Below are positions 51,812 to 61,454 of a stretch of 64,000 bases of DNA, piece after piece. The notes below the pieces were generated by a model. It was given only the letters and a program-made list of their open reading frames with translations, ran no database searches and was not told the origin of the DNA. The stretch spans positions 47,973 to 111,972 of the forward strand of contig CAMHTQ010000002.1 in assembly GCA_946188105.1 (NCBI GenBank), given 5' to 3'. Source of the DNA: an uncultured Alphaproteobacteria bacterium. GTDB taxonomy: Bacteria > Pseudomonadota > Alphaproteobacteria > Rs-D84. The position numbers and the translations under genes were made by a program. Numbering within the stretch: position 1 is the first letter of the stretch; each line of letters starts with the position of its first letter.

Positions 51812-54238
51812 ATGAAAAAAATCTCATCATTTTTTGTAGGCGGAATTTCTATTTTACCAGCATTGTTGGTAATGCCCGCAATGGCAACGAATTATACCGC
51901 TGATGATTTGGTTGATATACATTCTGTTGTTGGAAATACATTTGGTAATAATGTAAATGGTAATGTCACATTAAATTTATTGGGGACTGCAAATGCACCT
52001 ATTACAATATCTGGTACAGATTGGATTAATGGTGTGTATGGTAACGCATCATTGGTTGCACCTGGTGGGGTAAATTATTATAACAGTTATTACAATGAAA
52101 CTCGTGCGAATTATTCTGTTGTCAGAAAGCAAGATTTAACAGATGGAAATTGGACATCATTGGTTTCTGGTAATTTAAATATGACATTAAATCATACAAC
52201 CGTAGAACACGACGTGTTCGGAACATTTTATACTATGTTTGGTGCCAGTGGTGTTAATGCTTTACCAGATACAGATATTGAAATGGGTGTCAAAGGAAAA
52301 ACAACGGTTACATTGAATAATTCTGTTGTTTTGGGTGACTTGCGTGGTGGAAATGGCGAAGGTGTAACCGAAGATACTGCAGCATATCTCGCTGGTAATG
52401 CTATGTTGGGTGACATTGAATTAAACATAAATAATTCTTTGGTCGAAGACGAGGTTGTCGCCGTTGGTGGTTATATATCCGCAGGTGATATTACAATAAA
52501 TGTAACTGGTAATTCTCGTGTTGGATATGATACAGACGATAATGTCGCCGGTGGTGTTGATGGTTGGATTATTGCTGGGGCACAAAGAAATGCCAGTCAT
52601 GTTGGTAACACTACAATAAACTTGAATACAAACGGTGCGAATAACACAATAAAAATCGCTGATACTGTTCATTTAGGCAGTCGTGACAGACGCACAATAA
52701 CAAACGACAGTATAGTTGTTCCAAATTCTAATCCTGATGATGGCAGTGTAACAGGTAATGCTGTATTGAATATGTATGGTGGCGGAAATATTTATGTTGG
52801 TGGTGATTTGCGTGCTTATCAGGTTGCAGGTGACACAACAATGAACATCAATAATGCCACAGTAAATGTCGCAGGTAATATTGCTGATGAATTCCATACA
52901 ATCAATATGGATTCAAAATCTACATTGAATGCGAATACATTGAAGATGACTGCAAATGACACATTAAATGTTGTGTTGCAAAATCCAGACGAATACAGCA
53001 AATTGGTTGTTAACACATTAAATGCAAATGGTGCCGCATTGAATATGTCTGTGAAAACCGCAGGTACATATAATGTTGTAACTGCTGGAACAACAACAAC
53101 GGACTTTGCATGGAATTTGGATAATCCGTTATATGACTTGGCTAATACAAATGGTCGTATAACAGCAACTGCAAAATCTGCAAGTGATATTGCGTCCAGT
53201 GCTGGTTTGTCTGATGATACGGCAAAACAAATGTCTGCATTGGCACAAAGTGATAACGAAATAGCAAATCATATCGCTTTGATTGCCCAAGATGCATTGG
53301 CACGTGGCGATACTGAATATGTCGAACAAGAATCTGCAAAATTAAATCCAGAAAAAGCACCTGTTACAACATCTGTTGCTTTGAATTTGCAAAACCAAGT
53401 TTTAACAGCGGCTGGTGAACGTATGTCTTTGGCATTAACAGGCCGCAGCGGTGGTGATATCAAGGCGGATTTAGGATTGTGGGCCAAAGGTATGTATAAC
53501 AGCACTAAACATAAAGATGTGTTCAGTGGACACACATGGGGCGGTTCAATCGGATTTGATACAGATTTGAATCACAGCGTGATTTTGGGTGTTGGATATT
53601 CATTCGGTGATACAAATGTTGATTTACATTCACACGATGTTGACATCGATAGCAATACAATCTTTGTGTACGGACAATACAGAAATTCTGATTGGTTTGT
53701 AAACGGTACTATTGCTTATACAATGGCTAAATATGATTGGAATAAAAGTGCATTTGGTTTGAACCTTTCTCCATCATATCATGTAAATTCTTTGTCTGAA
53801 CAAATCATGGGTGGATATCACTTTGATAATGGCATAACACCAACTTTGGGCTTGCGTTATTTAGATGTCCATTCGGATTCATATAATAACGGATTGGCCA
53901 GAGTTGCCGCCACAGATTCAACATACTTGACCGGTGTCGCTGGTGTTGATTACAAGTATGTATGGATTGCACCAAATACATCAGTGTTCTGGAATCCAGA
54001 ATTACACATCGCCGCAACATATGATATGGTATCTGATTCTGATGTTGCTGTTGTGATGATTCCAGGTGCCGCAGCATATGCCGTTGAAACTGAAAACTTG
54101 TCTCGTTTGGGCGGTGAATTTGGTGTTGGTTTAACCGCAGAATACTATTATTTAACTGTGTCATTGAACTATGACTTGAATGTGCACAAAGATTACACAT
54201 CACACACAGGTTCTTTGAAACTTAAATATAAATTCTAA
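51812..54238 (+). CDS. Autotransporter with repeat-rich passenger and C-terminal beta-barrel
   Basis: Signal peptide; repeated GN/GD-x-T-x-N units; LGLWAKGMYNSTKHKDVFSGHTWGGSIGFDTDL...; C-terminal SLKLKYKF. Confidence 0.88.
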   Translation: MKKISSFFVGGISILPALLVMPAMATNYTADDLVDIHSVVGNTFGNNVNGNVTLNLLGTANAPITISGTDWINGVYGNASLVAPGGVNYYNSYYNETRANYSVVRKQDLTDGNWTSLVSGNLNMTLNHTTVEHDVFGTFYTMFGASGVNALPDTDIEMGVKGKTTVTLNNSVVLGDLRGGNGEGVTEDTAAYLAGNAMLGDIELNINNSLVEDEVVAVGGYISAGDITINVTGNSRVGYDTDDNVAGGVDGWIIAGAQRNASHVGNTTINLNTNGANNTIKIADTVHLGSRDRRTITNDSIVVPNSNPDDGSVTGNAVLNMYGGGNIYVGGDLRAYQVAGDTTMNINNATVNVAGNIADEFHTINMDSKSTLNANTLKMTANDTLNVVLQNPDEYSKLVVNTLNANGAALNMSVKTAGTYNVVTAGTTTTDFAWNLDNPLYDLANTNGRITATAKSASDIASSAGLSDDTAKQMSALAQSDNEIANHIALIAQDALARGDTEYVEQESAKLNPEKAPVTTSVALNLQNQVLTAAGERMSLALTGRSGGDIKADLGLWAKGMYNSTKHKDVFSGHTWGGSIGFDTDLNHSVILGVGYSFGDTNVDLHSHDVDIDSNTIFVYGQYRNSDWFVNGTIAYTMAKYDWNKSAFGLNLSPSYHVNSLSEQIMGGYHFDNGITPTLGLRYLDVHSDSYNNGLARVAATDSTYLTGVAGVDYKYVWIAPNTSVFWNPELHIAATYDMVSDSDVAVVMIPGAAAYAVETENLSRLGGEFGVGLTAEYYYLTVSLNYDLNVHKDYTSHTGSLKLKYKF

Positions 54239-54248
54239 AAATAAAATG

Positions 54249-54274
54249 CCCCGCAATTTGCGGGGTGTTTTTTT
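54249..54274 (+). terminator. Terminator
   Basis: CCCCGCA-ATT-TGCGGGG + T-run. Confidence 0.8.
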
Positions 54275-54335
54275 ATAAACCTTGCATAAGAATATATTCC
54301 GTAATATAATCGATATATAAACAAAAGGATTTAAT

Positions 54336-54683
54336 ATGGCTATGATTTATTGTCGTGAATGTGGATATCGTCACTCGGACAAGGCAAAGAATTGCCCAAA
54401 ATGCGGTGCACCGATTGCTGAAACTTTAAGCAAGAAAATAAATACATTGGTTGATAACAAATCAATCGTTGTATATTTATTGTTATGTTGGTTCGTTGGC
54501 ATATTGGGTGCTCATAGATTTTATGCTGGAAAAACAAATTCTGGAATTGTTATGTTGTTAATGGGAACAATTGGGTGGTTTTTGATATTACCAGGAATTG
54601 CCGCAGTTATTTGGGTGATTGTTGATTTTATCGTTGGGCTGTGTCATGTGTCTGATCCAGAATATGTGTTTGAAAAAGAATAA
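54336..54683 (+). CDS. Zinc-ribbon TM2-domain membrane protein
   Basis: YCRECGYRHSDKAKNCPKCGAPI; LLLCWFVGILGAHRFYAGKTNSGIVMLL. Confidence 0.85.
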   Translation: MAMIYCRECGYRHSDKAKNCPKCGAPIAETLSKKINTLVDNKSIVVYLLLCWFVGILGAHRFYAGKTNSGIVMLLMGTIGWFLILPGIAAVIWVIVDFIVGLCHVSDPEYVFEKE

Positions 54684-54687
54684 AAAA

Positions 54688-54721
54688 AGCCCCTTGGGAA
54701 AACCCCAAGGGACTTTTTTTT
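54688..54721 (+). terminator. Terminator
   Basis: CCCTTGGG-AAAA-CCCCAAGGG + T-run. Confidence 0.8.
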
Positions 54722-54760
54722 GAGCCAAACCAACAACAAAAGGAGTTAAATGTTTTTAGT

Positions 54761-54904
54761 TTAGATTTTTTTAATATGGAACTCGCTAACAGAAAATGTG
54801 TTATTCAGTTCTTTGGCTTTTTTAACCCGTGCATTTATTGCCATGCCTTCGATTGGAAAGGGACCAGCAACAATATTTCCACGAAAAGTAACAACGTATG
54901 CCAT
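54761..54904 (-). CDS. Small ORF (47 aa)
   Basis: Reverse strand MAYVVTFRGNIVAGPFPIEGMAINARVKKAKELNNTFSVSEFHIKKI directly downstream of the AAA gene. Confidence 0.5.
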   Translation of the reverse strand: MAYVVTFRGNIVAGPFPIEGMAINARVKKAKELNNTFSVSEFHIKKI

Positions 54905-54920
54905 ATTTTATCCTTTTTGT

Positions 54921-56975
54921 TTAAAAACCAATTTTTTGTGTGTTATGACATTTAACAGATTGTTCTTGTAATAACATATCTATTAAATCTTTGGTTTCAT
55001 GGATATCCAGAATGTCTGCTTTGTTTTTCACAACAACAAAATCCCCTGGTGCCAAACAAGTGCATTTATTGACATCTGATTCAGAAACTTTGATTCCAAA
55101 AAATTCATCAAAAGCCAACACAACCTGGGGCAAAGTTAAATAATCATATTTTACTTTGAATGTGAATCTGCGTAATGATGCGGCATCCAATGTATCCATT
55201 AAATTTGTGGTACATATAAATGGAAATTCCGCAGATTCCATTTGTGTTAACATTTCATTAACGGAACTGATTTCCCATGAACGTTGTGCTTTATTTCGGT
55301 CTTGTAAAAAGCTGTCTGCTTCGTCAAATACCAACATTGCTTTTTTTGATTTTGCCTCGGCAAAAGCAGCAGCAATATTTTTTTCAGTTTCGCCAACATA
55401 CGCACCTTTTAAATCACTGGCACGTTTTTTTATGACAGGTATATTTAATCTGTCACCTAAATAGTCAGCAAAAGCCGTTTTTCCAGTTCCCGGTGCACCA
55501 TATAAACACAACGAGAATTTATTCAGTTTTTTTGTAACAATTCTGTCGGCCAAAAGTTTTAAATCAGTATCAGTATTTAATAAATTTGTATTAAATGCTT
55601 TCTTTACAGGTGTTGGTTCAACAGAAACGTCACCGCGTACCGCACTATCTAAACTGTGGATGGTATATTGAACCATATTCATATCGCCAGTCAGTTTGGC
55701 ATTTTTAACAGCGGTATCCAAAACACCCACAGGCACATTAGTATCGTTTATCAAATCTGCAAATTTTTCATAATCAAATTCCAGATTATGTTTTTTGAAA
55801 ATGCCTTGCCATAATGTTTTTTTAGAATTTGCATCAGGTGATTTGATTTTAACAGTCAATGCGAATCTGCGTATAAATGATGGAATAATATGCCGTACAC
55901 TATTCACAATCCAAATTACGGGTTTGTCATTGGTTTCCAATAAATTATAAACAAATAATTTATCAGAACTTTCACTACCAAATCTGTCTGAACATAATAT
56001 ATCATCGGCATTATCAAATAATATTACAGAATCAGGTTTTGAATTTAACAGTTTCAAAGTTTGGCAAAATCTGTTGCGTCTTTCTTTGGGTGTTCTGCTG
56101 CCTTCTTCGGATGAAATTGAATATAATTTTAATCCAGCGGCATTGACAACACTGTGTGCAAATGATGTTTTCCCAGCGCCAACTTGACCATACAGTAATA
56201 TATTTATGCCTTTTTCGTTTTTAGAATGTTCTAATAAATTTTTTATGTTATTAAATTCACTGGACACATGCATAAAATTTTCAGCACTCAGTTGGCAATG
56301 ATTTGTTTCGCCCAGTAATACATTACGAACCTCGTCGGCATTATTAAATGTTTGGGTCAACAAATTGTTAAAATGTTCGGTGAATCTGGTGATACCAAAT
56401 CTTTGAACCAAAATATTAGATTCAAAAAATATGCTGTTTGGTGATAATAATTTTTTGATTTCGTCTTCAGAAATATCACACATTGCCTCAAAAAATGGGA
56501 TATTGTCTTCGGAAATATATTCGCGGGTTAAAGTAATGTCGTAATTATCCAAAATATCACGCAACAATGGATTTTTTTGTAATGCCATAAAACATAACAA
56601 TAATTCACGACTTGGTTGAGATAAATCAAACGCATCAAAAATAAAGGACAAATTTTTATCAAAATTATAATCAGTAATATCTGGGATTTTTACCTTGTTA
56701 TAAATATCTTTGATTTGATTTAATGCAGATTCAGATATGTTTTCAAAACTGGGTTCTTGGGCCCCATTTAATATATCGCGTAAAATAGATACTCTTTCGG
56801 CATCAGGTAAGTCGTCCGGCAAAGAGCATAACATCGGTTTTACATCAATGCCGAACAGTTCGTCAAAATAACGTACAATACCACACAATAAAGTGCTGTC
56901 TGTCAAAGGTTTCAAGTTGCTGTTGATAACCTTTTTTAAATAATATGCGTTTATAATCTTTTTGTTTTGAATCAT
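54921..56975 (-). CDS. Tandem AAA-domain ATPase
   Basis: Walker A GQVGAGKTS with Walker B ILFDNADD; Walker A GAPGTGKTA with Walker B MLVFDEAD. Confidence 0.85.
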   Translation of the reverse strand: MIQNKKIINAYYLKKVINSNLKPLTDSTLLCGIVRYFDELFGIDVKPMLCSLPDDLPDAERVSILRDILNGAQEPSFENISESALNQIKDIYNKVKIPDITDYNFDKNLSFIFDAFDLSQPSRELLLCFMALQKNPLLRDILDNYDITLTREYISEDNIPFFEAMCDISEDEIKKLLSPNSIFFESNILVQRFGITRFTEHFNNLLTQTFNNADEVRNVLLGETNHCQLSAENFMHVSSEFNNIKNLLEHSKNEKGINILLYGQVGAGKTSFAHSVVNAAGLKLYSISSEEGSRTPKERRNRFCQTLKLLNSKPDSVILFDNADDILCSDRFGSESSDKLFVYNLLETNDKPVIWIVNSVRHIIPSFIRRFALTVKIKSPDANSKKTLWQGIFKKHNLEFDYEKFADLINDTNVPVGVLDTAVKNAKLTGDMNMVQYTIHSLDSAVRGDVSVEPTPVKKAFNTNLLNTDTDLKLLADRIVTKKLNKFSLCLYGAPGTGKTAFADYLGDRLNIPVIKKRASDLKGAYVGETEKNIAAAFAEAKSKKAMLVFDEADSFLQDRNKAQRSWEISSVNEMLTQMESAEFPFICTTNLMDTLDAASLRRFTFKVKYDYLTLPQVVLAFDEFFGIKVSESDVNKCTCLAPGDFVVVKNKADILDIHETKDLIDMLLQEQSVKCHNTQKIGF

Positions 56976-57099
56976 ATTTGGCTCCTGGGTTTTTGCGATT
57001 CGTTTATTATTGTAATCCTATCACATGCCAAAAATGGTCGTATGATATTGATTTTTTTAAAACAGGGTGTTATAATCAAACAAACCATGGGGATATTAA

Positions 57100-58128
57100 A
57101 TGCGTGATGATTATAAAAAATTTAACGGTTTTCTGGTCCTTATCAGAAAATTATGCGAACCCGTATTGCGCAGTCAATGGCTGACATACCAAGATGTTCA
57201 AGATATATTGAACTGTAATCGCAGAACCGCAGAACGTGTGGTAAAAAAATTATCCAACACATATCCTGAATTTAAAATTGAACGTGATTTAGAAAATTAC
57301 AAAATAAAACGGTTTCATATGAAAATGCCAAAATGGCTGATGCTGAAACCAATCGAAGATTTTGATATCATCGCACTCAGTGCCGCGAAAAAACATATCA
57401 AAAACCAAACATTAACAAATGCGCTGCGTGATTTGGAAGAAAAGTTATTATATAAACAAAATAAAACAAAAATTGGGAATACGGCCCCAGAATCAGATGA
57501 TTTGGAATCAAAAATGGTATTTATTGATACTATTGCCGGCCCCGAGGCAGAAATAAAAGTGGAAAAAAAGATTACAGAAACATTGTTAAAGGCAATAGTG
57601 AATTGTAATCATATAGAAATTGAATATGCGAATTTTCCCAAACCTTTTACTGTATGCCCATTGGGAATATTATGTGGAAACACGAACAACTATCTGGTTG
57701 CGGCTGCAAATATGTACATAGAACATTATAAACCAAAAACATACGTCATTGATAAAATAAAAAATATCAAAATAAAACAGGAAAAATTCAAACGGAAAAA
57801 TTTTGATTTGCACAAATTTTCAGAAAAATCATTTGGTGTATTCCACTCGGAACATGGACCATACAATGTAAAATGGTTGGTGTTGCCAGAATCCGCAGAC
57901 GAGGCAAAAAGATATCATTTTCATAAAACACAAAAAATAAAACCAAATTCGGACGGATCTTTGACAATAACAATGCGTTCTGATGGATTGCGTGAAATGG
58001 CGATGTTTTTATTCAGATGGAGTGGAACAATAATTCCAATTGCACCAACAGAACTGGTTGTTGAATACAAACGGTTGATAAATGCCGCCCAAGAATCTTT
58101 GAATAAATATTTAAAAGAAAAACAATAA
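57100..58128 (+). CDS. WYL-domain transcriptional regulator
   Basis: N-terminal HTH-like YQDVQDILNCNRRTAERVVKKL; WYL-like core IEIEYANFPKPFTVCPLGILCGNTNNYLVAA; C-terminal WCX-like region. Confidence 0.75.
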   Translation: MRDDYKKFNGFLVLIRKLCEPVLRSQWLTYQDVQDILNCNRRTAERVVKKLSNTYPEFKIERDLENYKIKRFHMKMPKWLMLKPIEDFDIIALSAAKKHIKNQTLTNALRDLEEKLLYKQNKTKIGNTAPESDDLESKMVFIDTIAGPEAEIKVEKKITETLLKAIVNCNHIEIEYANFPKPFTVCPLGILCGNTNNYLVAAANMYIEHYKPKTYVIDKIKNIKIKQEKFKRKNFDLHKFSEKSFGVFHSEHGPYNVKWLVLPESADEAKRYHFHKTQKIKPNSDGSLTITMRSDGLREMAMFLFRWSGTIIPIAPTELVVEYKRLINAAQESLNKYLKEKQ

Positions 58129-58129
58129 A

Positions 58130-58157
58130 AAACACCGGTATTTACCGGTGTTTTTTT
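58130..58157. terminator. Bidirectional terminator
   Basis: ACACCGGTA-TT-TACCGGTGT with flanking A/T runs. Confidence 0.75.
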
Positions 58158-58858
58158 GTGTTAAAATACAAAGCCGAATATTCATATAACAATGCCACTT
58201 TGGCGGCGCTGCATCCTGTTCCATCGGTAAAACATTTATGAAAATCGGTAAATGCCGCATCTTCCCAATCTATAATTCCAACAATGTCAAAAGTTTTAGG
58301 GTTTAAAATAAAATTATCCCATAAATCATTTTGATTCCATCCATGCATAACAGACGGCTTGTCAGATTTTTTGGGTTTTAAATCAGCAATTTCTTTTGGA
58401 TCGGCCTTGCCAACAATATATAAAAAGTTTGCTAATTGTTTAACGAATTTACGAACAGCAATCTCTTTAACTTCTTTTTTTAAGTGATGAAAACCGACAC
58501 CGGCAATATATTCATATTTACGAACAGCCAAACCATCAAAATCGATAATTTCCATATCTGGGATTTTAATTGGTGATATTGGACGCAATGCATCGGTTAT
58601 TCTTTGTTCGCGAATTGCTTTTTCCCAACCATTGTTATGCAAAGGAAATTTAAATACAAACTTGTTATCTATGGTTACGACAAAGTTCGCACATCTATAT
58701 CCGTATGTGTATCGCACAGAGGGATGTTTTTTATTACTGAATGATTTAGCAAATGTTGTGTATTTACGAATAGGATTATTTAAATTCATACGAACACGAT
58801 TTCTGGTTGCTCGCCCAGGAATAAACCCACATAAAATATTTATCAGTAATTTTTTCAT
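58142..58858 (-). CDS. APH-like kinase-fold protein A
   Basis: VMHGWNQNDLWDNFILNPKTFDIVGIIDWEDAAFTDF; N-terminal LCGFIPGRATRNRVRMN. Confidence 0.65.
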   Translation of the reverse strand: MKKLLINILCGFIPGRATRNRVRMNLNNPIRKYTTFAKSFSNKKHPSVRYTYGYRCANFVVTIDNKFVFKFPLHNNGWEKAIREQRITDALRPISPIKIPDMEIIDFDGLAVRKYEYIAGVGFHHLKKEVKEIAVRKFVKQLANFLYIVGKADPKEIADLKPKKSDKPSVMHGWNQNDLWDNFILNPKTFDIVGIIDWEDAAFTDFHKCFTDGTGCSAAKVALLYEYSALYFNTKKHR

Positions 58859-58860
58859 AT

Positions 58861-59598
58861 TTATTTATCCAAATTTTTTAAATACAGTTTTGCATATTCA
58901 TTCATCACATCAACAATTAAACCTTTATATCCAAATTTGTCCCAGTTGTGTGAAGCCACACGCAAAGAAACCCTGAAATCTTCGAAATTCATACCTTCCC
59001 AGTCCAAGAAATATTTGATATTAAAAGTTTTTTCATCCAACATAAAATTCTGCCAAATATCACCCTGGAACCAGCCATATAAAAATCCAGGTTTTGCTTT
59101 TGCATTTGGTTTTAAATCACGCAATTCTTTTGGATCAGATTGACCAATTACATATAAAAAGTTTGCCAACTGTTTTGCAATATGTTCTGAATGAGCCAAT
59201 ATAACATGTGGTGGAAAATCAGTTAACAATTTACCAGTTGCAAATTCATATTCACGAACATAAATGCCATTGTATTCCAATATTTTCATCTTTGGAATTT
59301 TAATAGGCGATATTTTAGAAAACACATCGGTAATACGTTTTTCACGCAATGCAATTTCTTTACCATCAGTTAACAAAGGAAATTTAAAAACACGTGTTTT
59401 ATTCAAAATAACAATCCAGTTTTTGCAACCATAACCAACCGCAGTTGTGATTTTACTGTGTGGCATATTTTTTGCAATTCTGCGGACGAATTTTGTGTAA
59501 TCATGAACCTGGGGATAGCGAATGGCTGTCCTTACTTTATCTCGCAAAGATTTTTTGCGTATCAGTCCAGAAACTACATTAGATATAAAATGTCGCAT
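58861..59598 (-). CDS. APH-like kinase-fold protein B (paralogue of A)
   Basis: FLYGWFQGDIWQNFMLDEKTFNIKYFLDWEGMNFEDF; N-terminal VSGLIRKKSLRDKVRT. Confidence 0.65.
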   Translation of the reverse strand: MRHFISNVVSGLIRKKSLRDKVRTAIRYPQVHDYTKFVRRIAKNMPHSKITTAVGYGCKNWIVILNKTRVFKFPLLTDGKEIALREKRITDVFSKISPIKIPKMKILEYNGIYVREYEFATGKLLTDFPPHVILAHSEHIAKQLANFLYVIGQSDPKELRDLKPNAKAKPGFLYGWFQGDIWQNFMLDEKTFNIKYFLDWEGMNFEDFRVSLRVASHNWDKFGYKGLIVDVMNEYAKLYLKNLDK

Positions 59599-59624
59599 AA
59601 TTGCCTCGTTACAATAAACTTGAT

Positions 59625-60560
59625 TTATTTTTCGCCGTCAAATAACCCAGTTGTATCTGCAACATTCCACCATAATTCAGAAAACACAGGTCTTTCTCCG
59701 CGTTTGCCCCATGGTTTAATATAATCAGAATAATGCAACACGACCAAGTTATGTTTCAAATCATCCAATTCGGTTTCTGTATATATTTTGAAAATACGAG
59801 AACCATGAGAAAGTTGGAAATTGTAACGCAAAGGTAAAAACAACACACGACCAATCAAAGTGTAATTTAACACATCTTGGTCTGGGTTTTTATATTGGTG
59901 TGTTTTTGAATCTTTAATCCATTTTTCATAAATCTTTTCTTTGCGAATTTTATCCAAATCCATAAGTAAAAATCCAGAGTTGAAATATTTATCTGTTCTG
60001 GTTGGCACAGCCGCCAAAACATTTTTACCCAAATCTAATTCATACACATCAATCAAATCACGACAGAATATAATATCAATATCGGCATAAATAATACGTG
60101 ATACATTTGGTAATAATTTTGGTAACATCAATCTGTACCACATTGCAACCGGCCATTTACCCCTGGGGGATTCATCAAAGTCGTGATTGCCGACAACAAA
60201 ATGAACCTTGGACTTAGTTCCCTTGATAACATCACGAATAATATTTTCCATATCTTTATCAACATCAGATGTAACAACACAGTAAATATCGTAATCACAA
60301 CGTTTATCGGATGCCATCAACAGCGATTTAATTGTCACGGCGGCCTTGGTACATCCACGTGCATCAAAACAAAATGCCACAGGAATTTTTGTTGGATATT
60401 TCTGACGTGGAATCATATTTTGCCCAATCGTAGAAATCAAACCGCGGTATCTGATTTTGTCGCGTTTCAAACGACGTGCCGTTCTGGTTTTGCCAAATAA
60501 TCCAGCAACAGTAGAATAAATTTGTTTAAATTTACTGTATTTGTACATATAAAACTCCAT
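59625..60560 (-). CDS. Glycosyltransferase family 8 protein
   Basis: IPVAFCFDARGCTKAAVTIKSLL; RIIYADIDIIFCRDLIDVYELDL; YFNSGFLLMDLDKIRKEKI; DQDVLNYTLIGRVLFLPLRYNFQ. Confidence 0.92.
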   Translation of the reverse strand: MEFYMYKYSKFKQIYSTVAGLFGKTRTARRLKRDKIRYRGLISTIGQNMIPRQKYPTKIPVAFCFDARGCTKAAVTIKSLLMASDKRCDYDIYCVVTSDVDKDMENIIRDVIKGTKSKVHFVVGNHDFDESPRGKWPVAMWYRLMLPKLLPNVSRIIYADIDIIFCRDLIDVYELDLGKNVLAAVPTRTDKYFNSGFLLMDLDKIRKEKIYEKWIKDSKTHQYKNPDQDVLNYTLIGRVLFLPLRYNFQLSHGSRIFKIYTETELDDLKHNLVVLHYSDYIKPWGKRGERPVFSELWWNVADTTGLFDGEK

Positions 60561-60717
60561 ATAAATCTATGATGTTATCCTAGAAAAAAAAGGACGAGAA
60601 AGCAAGGAAAATAAAAACTTTGTATAATGGTAATGATGCTGTCAATAGGTAAAAAATCTTGCAATTTAATACCTGATAAATATAATAAAAACCATATGCG
60701 AACACAAAGGTTGTGAT

Positions 60718-61428
60718 ATGTATAAAATACCATTTTTTATTGGAACATTTATCTCTTACTTTGTCCCAGGTCGTGAAAATAGAAGACGTGTGCGTGGGCA
60801 CATAAACAAATTTTTCTTTTACATACCAATCGCGCTGTTTATCAAACGTGTATACGGGGAAAAGACAAAAACAATTCGTTTTATTCGCCAAATCAGTATG
60901 AAAAGGGTAACCTGTGTTGTGAACGACAAATATTATGTCAAAGTATTCAGATTTGTATCAGTAAAAAGATTAAACGAATACAAGTTTTTATTGGATTTTA
61001 TAAGACCATATTTAAATGTGAAAATCCCAGATGTCTATGTCGCAAAGCATATTCCAATGTATGTTGCAGAACGTTTGCCTGGTCGCGATATGTGTGATTT
61101 TGATAAAGAATTGATTTTGAAAAATGAAAAGAAAGTAAAAAAACAAGTTTTCGACATAATCGCCCAACTGCAAAGTGTACCTGTGGATGAAATTCCTGAT
61201 AATATTCGATTTGCGGTAAAATTACAGGCCAAAAAGCCTGCAACAAAACCGGTTGCCGTGGGTTCAGTATTGGCACATTGTGATTTAAATGCTGGCAATT
61301 TATTATTGGATGAAAAGTTAAATATATTAAGCATCATCGATTGGGATTCCACATTGATTGTTCCAAATCCTGATACAGATAAAGAAATGTTTGAAAAATT
61401 ATGGTCTGTGTATAAAAACGGAAAATAA
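60718..61428 (+). CDS. APH-like kinase-fold protein C
   Basis: VLAHCDLNAGNLLLDEKLNILSIIDWDSTLIVPNPDTD; N-terminal ISYFVPGRENRRRVRGH. Confidence 0.75.
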   Translation: MYKIPFFIGTFISYFVPGRENRRRVRGHINKFFFYIPIALFIKRVYGEKTKTIRFIRQISMKRVTCVVNDKYYVKVFRFVSVKRLNEYKFLLDFIRPYLNVKIPDVYVAKHIPMYVAERLPGRDMCDFDKELILKNEKKVKKQVFDIIAQLQSVPVDEIPDNIRFAVKLQAKKPATKPVAVGSVLAHCDLNAGNLLLDEKLNILSIIDWDSTLIVPNPDTDKEMFEKLWSVYKNGK

Positions 61429-61431
61429 AAA

Positions 61432-61454
61432 AACCGCCAAACAGGCGGTTTTTT
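61432..61454. terminator. Bidirectional terminator
   Basis: AACCGCC-AAACA-GGCGGTT + T-run. Confidence 0.75.
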
